Below are positions 8,130 through 15,004 of a stretch of DNA of 51,086 nt, piece by piece. This DNA comes from a virus: positions 74,722 through 125,807 of IMG/VR virus record IMGVR_UViG_3300044451_000174, one strand, 5' to 3'. The position numbers and the translations under genes are program-made. Positions within the stretch are counted from its first letter, which is position 1. Each line of letters begins with the position of its first letter. The notes under the pieces are model-generated. The model worked only from the letters and a program-made list of their open reading frames with translations. It did no database searches and was not told where the DNA came from.

Positions 8130-8591
8130 ATGAAAGAAGGAACAAAAGGTATCCCGATGCCGGTGAGCGACCTCGGCGTAGCCGCGTACATGGCCATGAA
8201 GGGTTGCGCATTGTCTGGTCGTCGCGACAAGACGATTTTCTTTTACGTCCCGGCCGAAAAGCTCAAGGAGTTCAAACGGTGGAAGCTGGACTACCTCGTG
8301 AGTGAATTTCACCGCTTCGACCACTGCCTGATGTCTTTGAAAAAGGTGGATGAGTCCGACCCCGATCAAGACTTTTCGTCGTGCAAGTTCCTGACCGATC
8401 TGGGAGCGGCGGCGTATGTGTTGATGCACAACTTCAGGATCATCGGGCGGCGCGGCAAGTCGTTCTACTTCGAGATCAACGACGACGACGAGGCCAAAAA
8501 CTTTGACGAACTCAGGCTCCAGTACGTCACCAGTGAGTTCCACGAGTTCGACTCGTCTCTCATGTCGGTTAAGAAAATCGGAGAGTCTTGA
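8130..8591 (+). CDS. Tandem DUF5659-like protein
   Basis: 153 residues made of two homologous halves. Half 1 (about 12-75) has SDLGVAAYMAMKGCALSGRR and YLVSEFHRFDHCLMSLKKV; half 2 (about 88-150) has TDLGAAAYVLMHNFRIIGRR and YVTSEFHEFDSSLMSVKKI. The pattern [ST]DLxxAAYxxxxxFxxxGRRxxxxxF matches the small DUF5659 domain found in many phage and bacterial proteins; its biochemical role is unknown to me. The gene follows the 26-bp palindrome and an AGAAGGAAGG ribosome site. Confidence 0.8.
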   Translation: MKEGTKGIPMPVSDLGVAAYMAMKGCALSGRRDKTIFFYVPAEKLKEFKRWKLDYLVSEFHRFDHCLMSLKKVDESDPDQDFSSCKFLTDLGAAAYVLMHNFRIIGRRGKSFYFEINDDDEAKNFDELRLQYVTSEFHEFDSSLMSVKKIGES

Positions 8592-9043
8592 GAAACATCA
8601 CCCTCTTGTTGAAAGAGGCGAAAGCCAAATTCCCAATTGGGACCGATTTGGAATGCAACGGGTACATCTGCACGGTACACGGCTATCAAGCCGTGTGCGT
8701 GTCCAGTATCCTGATGTTCGAGAGCATAATGCTCGTCATCGTGGGACACCCGTTTTTGCAATCCATCAACTTTGAAATTGGTTCAGCCCCTCTAAATAAT
8801 CAGGGGGATTATGCTGAGAACAATCGATTTGTACGAACAACTGAGCTTTTTCGAGGGGAGCAAGGACTTCGCCTCCGAACTAGAAGCTCTTTACCAGCAA
8901 CTGGCTTCCGTCAGAAGAAATCTGGACCAGAAGGTCGTCGGACTCGTCAACGATTTGCAAACGCAGATCATGAACGACAAGCTGCCTTCCAAGCGAGGGT
9001 TCTTTACCCGCGTTCACAACTGGTGGAAGAACCTGTTCGGTAG
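8588..9043 (+). CDS. Doubtful reading frame with TTG start
   Basis: A TTG start overlapping the previous stop would give KEAKAKFPIGTDLECNGYIC and a hydrophobic stretch (SILMFESIMLVIVGHPFLQS), which looks coding up to about 8790. The frame then runs 233 bases into gene 8811-10499, where it is Arg-rich and shadow-like. Either a short gene has lost its stop or only its first part is real. Low confidence. Confidence 0.3.
   Translation: MRNITLLLKEAKAKFPIGTDLECNGYICTVHGYQAVCVSSILMFESIMLVIVGHPFLQSINFEIGSAPLNNQGDYAENNRFVRTTELFRGEQGLRLRTRSSLPATGFRQKKSGPEGRRTRQRFANADHERQAAFQARVLYPRSQLVEEPVR
8793..8800 (+). promoter_or_regulatory. TAAATAAT box before 8811
   Basis: TAAATAAT followed by cAGGGGGatt and ATG: an AT box resembling the T4 late promoter core plus a Shine-Dalgarno sequence, with a 10-base gap to the start. 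Confidence 0.45.
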
Positions 9044-10499
9044 CGACCGTCGTTCCAACCCGTACTACTGGCAAAACAAGATCGGCGCACTCGGCCGCAC
9101 CGACCTCGAACCGCCCACCGTCCGCGAATACGCGATGCTCAAAAACCTCGCGGACACCCTGTGGGAAGACGCCTCCGCAGCACCACAACCACTGATCCGA
9201 AAGATCCTAAACAACTGGACCGCCAGACTCCGTCAGACCATCGCGTCCAGTTTGGACGACATGATGAATCGCGTTCGCAGTATGGCAACTCGTGTGGGCA
9301 GTACACCAGCACCCGAAAAGCCTCGTCCGACACCGGAGCCGACGCCGGAACCAAGAACGCCGACTGTGCATGATGACGATTTCGTGCCTGGGTCTGCCGC
9401 CGATGATGAGGGAGACGACGGCAGTACAGCCCCGCTAAAACCGGCCGAAAAACCCGAACTGACTCTCGATAAGCAGGCTGAAAAATTTGGCATATTCAAA
9501 GACACCAGAACCACTTTTGGTATCTTCGGAAAACTCGATGATTCCAAGAAAAGACTTATTATTGGTGCTTGTCGTTCTGGACATTGTCCGAAAAATGACA
9601 CGGCTGAAGACAAATACCCACTGAAAGAAATCCACGCTGCGACTAACAGATACTTGGAGCTTTTCAGGCAGAAGAAAAAGAAGGGTGACGCATGGAGTGG
9701 TCTGAACACCAGAGAACAGGAGATTCTCCGAGCGATACACGAGCCGTGGAACAAACTTGGCAAACGAAAGAATCTGCATAACAATCGCGGAAACAACGGC
9801 AAGCGGATAACTAACCGCAGCCAAAGTGGTCCGTTTACTTTGCCAAAAGTATTGCGAATTGATGATCCGAGGCACGAGATCCTCAGCAAATACTATCCCG
9901 AATTTTTCAATCAGTTGGATCTAGCTGGTCGTGTCGAACGACCGGACGATACCGAAGACAAGGTTACGAAACGAATTGCAAGACTTCTCAGAAAAGACAA
10001 AGAAGAGGGTCATCGTTCGGAAGACGAAAAGCCAGAGGTTGGCGACCGCGCCGAGATTCACAATATGTCCGATGAAAACCCAAAGGACACCGAAAAGCGG
10101 TCGGACTTCGATGACTTGAAAGCACTTTCGTCCCACGATAAAAGCGACAATTTTGAAGACAATCCAGAAACGGCTGCTGTCCAACAACGGCTCTACGAAC
10201 CCCAATACGAAGAGTTCGCCTCCAAAATTGAAAAGGTTGTCAAGACGGATCGTGAACTGGTGAAAAAGCTGATGGACACATGGGATCACATATCCGATAG
10301 CAAGACTTTAAGGAGAAAATTCTTGAAGTTGATTGAGGCCGGTAAGTACAAAGACATCCAAGCAATGTCCAGCGAGAAGAAAAAGAAGAAAACCTATGAA
10401 GACGATGACGAAGAGGTCAAAAAGCACTTCGGCGAAGGTGTGTCGGGTTTCAAACAGAAGATGAGGGCGGTGTCGGAAAGGATCTATCGCGAGTCTTAA
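8811..10499 (+). CDS. Large, partly disordered protein of unknown function
   Basis: 562 residues behind an AGGGGG site. Residues 1-170 are helical with coiled-coil character (DFASELEALYQQLASVRRNL) and a Trp-rich basic patch (HNWWKNLFG). A Pro/Thr/Glu linker follows (about 165-190). The rest is highly charged and Lys/Asp/Glu-rich. From about nt 9480 to 10400 the DNA is AT-richer than the flanks, so the second half may have been acquired. No enzymatic motif was seen. A virion-internal or scaffolding role is conceivable but unsupported. Confidence 0.75.
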   Translation: MLRTIDLYEQLSFFEGSKDFASELEALYQQLASVRRNLDQKVVGLVNDLQTQIMNDKLPSKRGFFTRVHNWWKNLFGSDRRSNPYYWQNKIGALGRTDLEPPTVREYAMLKNLADTLWEDASAAPQPLIRKILNNWTARLRQTIASSLDDMMNRVRSMATRVGSTPAPEKPRPTPEPTPEPRTPTVHDDDFVPGSAADDEGDDGSTAPLKPAEKPELTLDKQAEKFGIFKDTRTTFGIFGKLDDSKKRLIIGACRSGHCPKNDTAEDKYPLKEIHAATNRYLELFRQKKKKGDAWSGLNTREQEILRAIHEPWNKLGKRKNLHNNRGNNGKRITNRSQSGPFTLPKVLRIDDPRHEILSKYYPEFFNQLDLAGRVERPDDTEDKVTKRIARLLRKDKEEGHRSEDEKPEVGDRAEIHNMSDENPKDTEKRSDFDDLKALSSHDKSDNFEDNPETAAVQQRLYEPQYEEFASKIEKVVKTDRELVKKLMDTWDHISDSKTLRRKFLKLIEAGKYKDIQAMSSEKKKKKTYEDDDEEVKKHFGEGVSGFKQKMRAVSERIYRES

Positions 10500-10852
10500 T
10501 GGAGTCCGGCCAGTTTGGACAAGGCATTGACATCGACCAAATTATTCGACGGCGGGGGCGTAGTAGCCATCCGCCGTTTTGCTTCGATTTCGGCAATGAC
10601 CGTGGCGTGTTCGGGATTGGCAGAATCCAGAATCTGTTCTTCGGCGATGCCGACGATCTGGCTGTAGAAATAGTAGTTGCAGCAGCCCGTAATGGGGTGC
10701 TGCGTCATAATTCCCATCGAATCGACCGACTTGACGATCCCGACGAAGTAGTCGCACTTCTGTCGCTCGTCAAAGTCGCGGTTGATGGGTCCGGTGAAGA
10801 TGCTGACGGCCTTGCCGACAAAGTATTTGAGGTTTTCGAGAGCTTCTTTCAT
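10496..10852 (-). CDS. Hypothetical protein downstream of primase
   Basis: 118 residues (MKEALENLKYFVGKAVSIFTG). It overlaps the primase stop by four bases (ATGA), so the two are translationally coupled, and its own end overlaps gene 8811-10499 by four bases tail-to-tail. A beta-rich core (YFVGIVKSVDSMGIMTQHP, CNYYFYSQIVGI) might be an SH3-like barrel. No family recognised. Confidence 0.7.
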   Translation of the reverse strand: MKEALENLKYFVGKAVSIFTGPINRDFDERQKCDYFVGIVKSVDSMGIMTQHPITGCCNYYFYSQIVGIAEEQILDSANPEHATVIAEIEAKRRMATTPPPSNNLVDVNALSKLAGLH

Positions 10853-11883
10853 TTCAACCTAGCTGAGTAAGCAGCCGCGCCGAACGGCGACTCACTGTCG
10901 AGTGTGGTTTCGGCGCGAAGGACATACTCATAGAGAATCTTCGTGCCGAATTTCTTCAACATGTCGTTCCAGTCGTTGTACCCTTCCGGCGGTTGAACCA
11001 GTCTCAACTTGTCTTTGCCGAACCGCAGACTGATGCTCATGATCTTCTGAGCCATTGCCATCGAACCCTTTTCGCCCGCCTTGTCGCGGTCCAGACAGAT
11101 GACAAGCTTGTAGTCCTTGAGCAGAACGGCCTGCTTCTCGCTCAGGTTTTTGCCGCCCGCCGCCGCCCCGTTGAAACCGCACAGCGACAGGCTCTTGCTG
11201 TTGAACTCGCCTTCGCAGAGGTGAACGGTCGAGCCAAGAGCGGGCCAAACGCCTCCCGGCATGAAGACCACGTCTTCCTTGCCGACGCCGATCTCTTTCT
11301 CCGGGCCGAGATACTTCAACTTGGATTTGCCGATGTGACGACCGTTGAAATAACAGAGATCGCCATCCCGGTCGTAATACGGTAGGATGATCCGTGCCTT
11401 GTACTTGCCGCCGGTGCAGATGTAAAGCCCGTCGTGCGGGATCTTGCGTTCGGCGAGGTACTCACGGGCCTTGTCGCCCCACCAGCCGCGCAACCCGTCG
11501 ATGGCGTAGCACTCGTCCGGCAGGGAGATGCGAACTTTGGGTTTGTTCTCGATGAACGGCCGGTCGGCCGCTTCCATCAGTTCTTCGACCTGACGTTCGA
11601 GTTCGCCGAGGTTGGCTTCCCCCTTCAAAATGGCCGAGGCTTCGTCGTAGGGGATCTTGTCAACCAACATGACGAGCTTGACGAGCGACCCTTTGTTGTC
11701 CGTCTTGAAGCAGTGGAACACGCCGTTCGCGCGTTTCTTTTTACCGCCAGACGGACTGCACCAGAGGTGGTAGTTGTGGTCGGACTCGAAAATGGAGTTG
11801 ATGCGGATCTCTTTCCCCTTGACAATGGCGTCGGGGAAACGGTCCTGCACCCAGTGTTTGAATCGACCGAAATCAATTGCCAT
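10849..11883 (-). CDS. TOPRIM DNA primase (DnaG-like)
   Basis: 344 residues. The TOPRIM catalytic fold is visible: glutamate motif LCEGEFNSKSLSLCGFNG (222-239, Glu224) and aspartate motif VICLDRDKAG (261-270, Asp265/Asp267), which bind the metals for RNA primer synthesis. An N-terminal H39-x2-C42 ... H57-C58 arrangement (HLWCSPSGG, VFHCFK) resembles a reduced primase zinc ribbon. Length suits phage primases lacking a helicase domain. It is divergent from the nuclease at 11927 and coupled to 10496-10852. No strong ribosome site is visible before ATG. Confidence 0.87.
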   Translation of the reverse strand: MAIDFGRFKHWVQDRFPDAIVKGKEIRINSIFESDHNYHLWCSPSGGKKKRANGVFHCFKTDNKGSLVKLVMLVDKIPYDEASAILKGEANLGELERQVEELMEAADRPFIENKPKVRISLPDECYAIDGLRGWWGDKAREYLAERKIPHDGLYICTGGKYKARIILPYYDRDGDLCYFNGRHIGKSKLKYLGPEKEIGVGKEDVVFMPGGVWPALGSTVHLCEGEFNSKSLSLCGFNGAAAGGKNLSEKQAVLLKDYKLVICLDRDKAGEKGSMAMAQKIMSISLRFGKDKLRLVQPPEGYNDWNDMLKKFGTKILYEYVLRAETTLDSESPFGAAAYSARLK

Positions 11884-11903
11884 GACTAATCCGAATCAAA
11901 GGG

Positions 11904-11909
11904 TATAAT
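11904..11909 (+). promoter_or_regulatory. TATAAT -10-like element
   Basis: A perfect TATAAT in the 43-base gap between the divergent primase and nuclease genes, 17 bases before the nuclease ATG. No good -35 box at normal spacing. Confidence 0.4.
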
Positions 11910-11926
11910 GCTGGTTGGAGGTACTC

Positions 11927-12730
11927 ATGAATCCCGAAGACGCACCGAAATCCGAATTCCTGACCATCGAACACATGTCGGTGAGCCGCTACGGGGTTTG
12001 GGATCTCTGCAACCAGCAGTACAAGTATAAGTATCACCTCAAGGTGGTATCTGACAAGCCCGAAGCGTGCTACTTCATCTACGGCAAGATCGTCCACCGC
12101 GCCGCCGAGGAGTATGTCCGACGCAAGGGCAAGACCCCCATTCTACACTGTGCCGGCGAAGTTTTCGCGGGAAAACTGCTCCTCGAAGACGACCAGAAGG
12201 TGCCGCCCAAACTGCCGGTCGAGTACAGCAAAGAGCAACTGATTTCACACCTGCGTGCCATCGAATCGCTCCACCAGAGGATCGGATTCAGTGGTGAAAT
12301 CGAATGGCCGTTCCTGTTCGACCTCGACCCGCCGCACAAGCGGTGCGTGAAGGGCTTCATCGACCGGCTGGTGTTCACGAAGGACAAGGAACGGGCGTAC
12401 ATCATCGACTACAAGACCAGCAAGAAGAACAAATGGCGGAAGACGAAGGCGAACGTCAACTACGACCTCCAGTTGCGGACCTACGCGATGGTCGTGAACC
12501 GCACCTTCGGGATCGCCCCGGAGAAAATCCGAGCGGCCTTGTTTTACCTTGAAGGTGCCGAACTGGTTGACGCCACTTTCACCCAAGAGAGCATTGACTC
12601 GGCCGCGACCGAACTGCTAACCTCTTTCAAGCAGATCCAGTCGATGCGACCGGACGAAGTCTGGGGAAGTCCGGGCTACCACTGCGAACGGTGCGATTAC
12701 GCCACGATTTGTCCGTTCTTCGGAGGATAA
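11927..12730 (+). CDS. PD-(D/E)XK nuclease with Fe-S cluster cysteines (Cas4/RecB-like)
   Basis: 267 residues starting at MNPEDAPKSEFLTIEH, with TTGGAGGT upstream. The motifs of RecB/Cas4-type exonucleases are present: YGKIVHRAAEEY (conserved His), GFIDRLV (metal Asp) and IIDYKTSKK (D-x-K). Cys28 plus a C-terminal C253-x2-C256-x5-C262 set (CERCDYATICPFF) is the usual four-cysteine 4Fe-4S cluster. Such enzymes resect DNA ends; beside the primase it probably serves replication or recombination. Confidence 0.87.
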   Translation: MNPEDAPKSEFLTIEHMSVSRYGVWDLCNQQYKYKYHLKVVSDKPEACYFIYGKIVHRAAEEYVRRKGKTPILHCAGEVFAGKLLLEDDQKVPPKLPVEYSKEQLISHLRAIESLHQRIGFSGEIEWPFLFDLDPPHKRCVKGFIDRLVFTKDKERAYIIDYKTSKKNKWRKTKANVNYDLQLRTYAMVVNRTFGIAPEKIRAALFYLEGAELVDATFTQESIDSAATELLTSFKQIQSMRPDEVWGSPGYHCERCDYATICPFFGG

Positions 12731-12733
12731 GGG

Positions 12734-13249
12734 ATGTTCGAGCAGAAAGAAAAGCTGTTGATCGTCAACCACGTCATCTATCTGACCCCGGAGCAGCGAA
12801 AAACTCTGGTAGAGGAACGCCAGCAAGTTGCGGCTATCGGCATCAGCATCCCGGTGTGGTTCGATGACAACAAGGGATCGGCACCGGCGCGAGAAGTGTT
12901 CTGTCAGTACACGGTCACCAACGAACCGAAGACCCTGATGGTTGCCGTTACGCCGAGCGGCTACAGGATCAACCTGACGCAACCGAAGCCCGACGACGAG
13001 GAAACGCCGGATTACAAGAGACTGGGAAACAAAGAGGGGATGGGCTGGCTCAAGTTCAAACAACTCCAAGTGGTCGAAGCCCCCAACGGCAAAAAGAGCA
13101 AGGTGCTTCACTACGTCGAGATTCGGGACTGGGAGTATTTCTGGGACTCCGTCAACTGGCGGGGCAGTACCGAAGTGACATGCCCATCCGCATGTTCACC
13201 GAGTCCCCAGACTGAACCGTTACCGGATTCGTCAGCTTCGCGCTGCTGA
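12734..13249 (+). CDS. Hypothetical protein following the nuclease
   Basis: 171 residues (MFEQKEKLLIVNHVIYLTPEQ), three bases after the nuclease stop with CGGAGGATAAGGG upstream. It is a mixed alpha/beta protein with strands such as TLMVAVTPSGYRINL. Its last 30 residues (TCPSACSPSPQTEPLPDSSA) lie over the 3' end of the opposite-strand gene 13152-13682 and look non-native, so the stop may have been lost and the end extended. No family recognised. Confidence 0.7.
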   Translation: MFEQKEKLLIVNHVIYLTPEQRKTLVEERQQVAAIGISIPVWFDDNKGSAPAREVFCQYTVTNEPKTLMVAVTPSGYRINLTQPKPDDEETPDYKRLGNKEGMGWLKFKQLQVVEAPNGKKSKVLHYVEIRDWEYFWDSVNWRGSTEVTCPSACSPSPQTEPLPDSSASRC

Positions 13250-13682
13250 TCAATACGCCCGTCGTGTTTGGTTTATCTGACAAGAAGATGTTGCTGCACG
13301 GTCCCCAACTCCCGCCGACCGCCGAGAAGGTCACGATCTGACTCGACACCTGATGCACCCCGCCCGAAACCGTCATCGAGAAGCCGGTCGTAGAATTGAC
13401 CGGCTGACGTGAATACCCGTTGATGAACGGCTCGTTCTGCAAGCTCTCCATCGTATCGCCAATTGCCAGAATCGTCCTGTTGTCCAACCCCAAGTAGTAG
13501 TTGTTGGGGATGTATGTGTTCGGCGCGTTGCCGCCCAGGAACAGGGCGTTCAAAAGGAACTGCTCGCCCAGAAAGTGGAGTGTGTTGAGTACGTTCTCCT
13601 CGCGGTAGATCACGCAGCCGTCGCGGACCTGTTCGAGAGAAAGAATCGTCATGATGCCGGGCCAGGGTTTCTTGGTTTCCAT
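13152..13682 (-). CDS. Probable virion (tail/fibre) protein
   Basis: 176 residues starting METKKPWPG. It has a fold pattern common in phage structural proteins: NNYYLGLDNRTILAIGDTME, then EPFINGYSRQPVNSTTGFS and a C-terminal strand set NPVTVQSGDSVNMRMGMSL. The start lies four bases after a TATATA box without ribosome site; an internal ATG (MTILSLEQ) is an alternative. The first 15 bases of the gene equal those of the protease gene starting at 16666. Role inferred from sequence style. Confidence 0.75.
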   Translation of the reverse strand: METKKPWPGIMTILSLEQVRDGCVIYREENVLNTLHFLGEQFLLNALFLGGNAPNTYIPNNYYLGLDNRTILAIGDTMESLQNEPFINGYSRQPVNSTTGFSMTVSGGVHQVSSQIVTFSAVGGSWGPCSNIFLSDKPNTTGVLISSAKLTNPVTVQSGDSVNMRMGMSLRYCPAS

Positions 13683-13686
13683 GCCG

Positions 13687-13692
13687 TATATA
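13687..13692. promoter_or_regulatory. TATATA box between divergent genes
   Basis: TATATA four bases before the minus-strand ATG at 13682 and about 40 bases before the plus-strand start at 13734. The palindromic hexamer could serve both directions. Confidence 0.4.
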
Positions 13693-13733
13693 AGTTAGTA
13701 CGAATGACGTTTTGGAGATTTCAGGAGAAACCA

Positions 13734-14003
13734 ATGACCTTCGCCGAGTACGTCAAAATGAGAGAGACGGCGGGCGATTCGTGGGGAACCGCACCCGCGC
13801 CTCCGGTCCAAATCATGTTGGGACCGAACGCACCCATTGCCGGCAACACCAAAGGTGCCAGACCACCCGGCAAAGAAGAACAGTTCGGCAAAGAGAAGAA
13901 ACGCAAAAAGCCGCCGCGAGAGATCACACAACCGAGCTACGACGACCGCGACCTAATAAAACGGAACATGTATAGGGCCAAAGAACTGGGTGTCAACCCG
14001 TGA
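13734..14003 (+). CDS. Small basic protein with capsid-targeting-like N-terminus
   Basis: 89 residues, start MTFAEYVKMRETAGDSW, chosen for the TCAGGAG site upstream; an earlier in-frame ATG at 13704 lacks one. The T-F-x-E-Y-V start closely matches the T4 capsid-targeting sequence core (T-Y-Q-E-F-I) that sends internal proteins into the prohead and is cut by gp21. The rest is Pro-rich and basic (GKEKKRKKPPREI), fitting a DNA-associated internal protein. Packaging is inference. Confidence 0.75.
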   Translation: MTFAEYVKMRETAGDSWGTAPAPPVQIMLGPNAPIAGNTKGARPPGKEEQFGKEKKRKKPPREITQPSYDDRDLIKRNMYRAKELGVNP

Positions 14004-14004
14004 G

Positions 14005-14637
14005 TCACACGAAGCGGAAGACGGACCCGTATTCTTTGTAGAAGAGGATTTCGCCCGGAACGCCCGGCATATCGAGCATGTACTTCTTCCACCTCAACCA
14101 CTTATGCCACAATTCCGGCTGGTTGGTCGGGATCATCGACATGATTTCTCTGAGCCGGTCGAACTCGTCCCGCTCGCTGTAAATCAGAGTGTACATCAAA
14201 GGCAAATAAACCCTGATGAACTCTCGCCAGACCCACGTCTCTTTGATGAAGAGTTGAGATTCCATCGACAGAAGCTTGTCGTAGAACCGAGTGTACTGAT
14301 CGGCCGGCATGGGCTTGTTTCGGAAATTGAGGCCGCTCGGTATGCCGATACCGTTGACCAAATTGAGAAGCCGGTGGTTGGGAATGATCACCGCATCACT
14401 GATAAAAACCTCGCCGCGTGGAATGATCCGTTCCTGAATAGTTGGGAGCGATTGATTGTCTTCGCACTCGGTGAGATTCCATTGCCTGACCGCGATCTGA
14501 TCGGGGTGGCGATAAGCGTCGTTCAAAGTAACAACCTTCCGGTCGCCACGCTCGCTTTCCAGGCAGAAAGAGCAAGGGACCGGAAGGTTGTTACGAAGAT
14601 CTGTACTGCGAATGTAGAACTCCAAAGCCGCGATCAT
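14005..14637 (-). CDS. Hypothetical protein, possible head or tail component
   Basis: 210 residues behind AGAGGCGCA. It has beta-rich and helical portions (FYDKLLSMESQLFIKETWVWREF) and several Trp pairs near the C-terminus (WHKWLRWKKYM). It lies eight bases after the Asp-repeat gene on the same strand and is likely co-transcribed with it and the protease gene upstream. No family recognised. Confidence 0.7.
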   Translation of the reverse strand: MIAALEFYIRSTDLRNNLPVPCSFCLESERGDRKVVTLNDAYRHPDQIAVRQWNLTECEDNQSLPTIQERIIPRGEVFISDAVIIPNHRLLNLVNGIGIPSGLNFRNKPMPADQYTRFYDKLLSMESQLFIKETWVWREFIRVYLPLMYTLIYSERDEFDRLREIMSMIPTNQPELWHKWLRWKKYMLDMPGVPGEILFYKEYGSVFRFV

Positions 14638-14645
14638 TGCGCCTC

Positions 14646-14984
14646 TCAGAAGTTCACGTCATCGTCGTCGTCATCGTCATCGAAGTCGTCGTCGTCGTCA
14701 TCGTCATCGTCATCATCCCAGTCGTCATCGTCGTCTAGGTCGTCATCGTCTTCGTCATCGAAGTCGTCGTCATCATCCCAGTCGTCATCGTCGTCTTCGT
14801 CATCGAAGTCGTCATCGTCATCGTCATCGTCATCGAGATCATCGTCGTCGTCCCAGTCGTCGTCATCGTCGTCTAGGTCGCCGTCGAAGTCATCATCGTC
14901 ATCGACGCCCCCGCCGAATCCGCCGGGAACGCCGGACGACATCGCGTTCCGGTTCTTGTAATCGTCTTCTGGGAAAGCTGCCAT
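14646..14984 (-). CDS. Aspartate-repeat (polyacidic) protein
   Basis: 112 residues from MAAFPEDDYKNRNAMS, with AGAGAGGG upstream. After a short Gly-rich neck (SSGVPGGFGGGV) almost everything is Asp, interrupted at intervals by Trp, Phe, Leu or Glu in units like DDDDDWDD and DFDDEDDD. The extreme negative charge could mimic DNA, bind calcium, or buffer basic partners. The opposite strand reads as poly-Ser and is a shadow. It lies directly downstream of the zinc-protease gene, suggesting a calcium- or protein-binding companion, but this is speculation. Confidence 0.8.
   Translation of the reverse strand: MAAFPEDDYKNRNAMSSGVPGGFGGGVDDDDDFDGDLDDDDDDWDDDDDLDDDDDDDDDFDDEDDDDDWDDDDDFDDEDDDDLDDDDDWDDDDDDDDDDDFDDDDDDDDVNF
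14655..14910 (-). repeat. Degenerate Asp-codon repeat tract
   Basis: About 250 bases of alternating GAC/GAT codons (gtc/atc on the + strand) with phased variants encoding W, F or L. It is not a CRISPR: there are no unique spacers and the unit is three bases. Confidence 0.8.
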
Positions 14985-15004
14985 GATAGCCCTCTCTGGG
15001 TTGG

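Noticed and set aside
14655-14910. Possible CRISPR-like repeat array
   Set aside because: The repeats are three-base Asp codons without spacers or palindromic units.
13990-14961. 323-codon + strand frame with long poly-Ser runs
   Set aside because: It is the antisense of the Asp-repeat gene and of 14005-14637; GAC/GAT repeats read as TCG/TCA serines. The minus-strand genes have ribosome sites and sensible starts.
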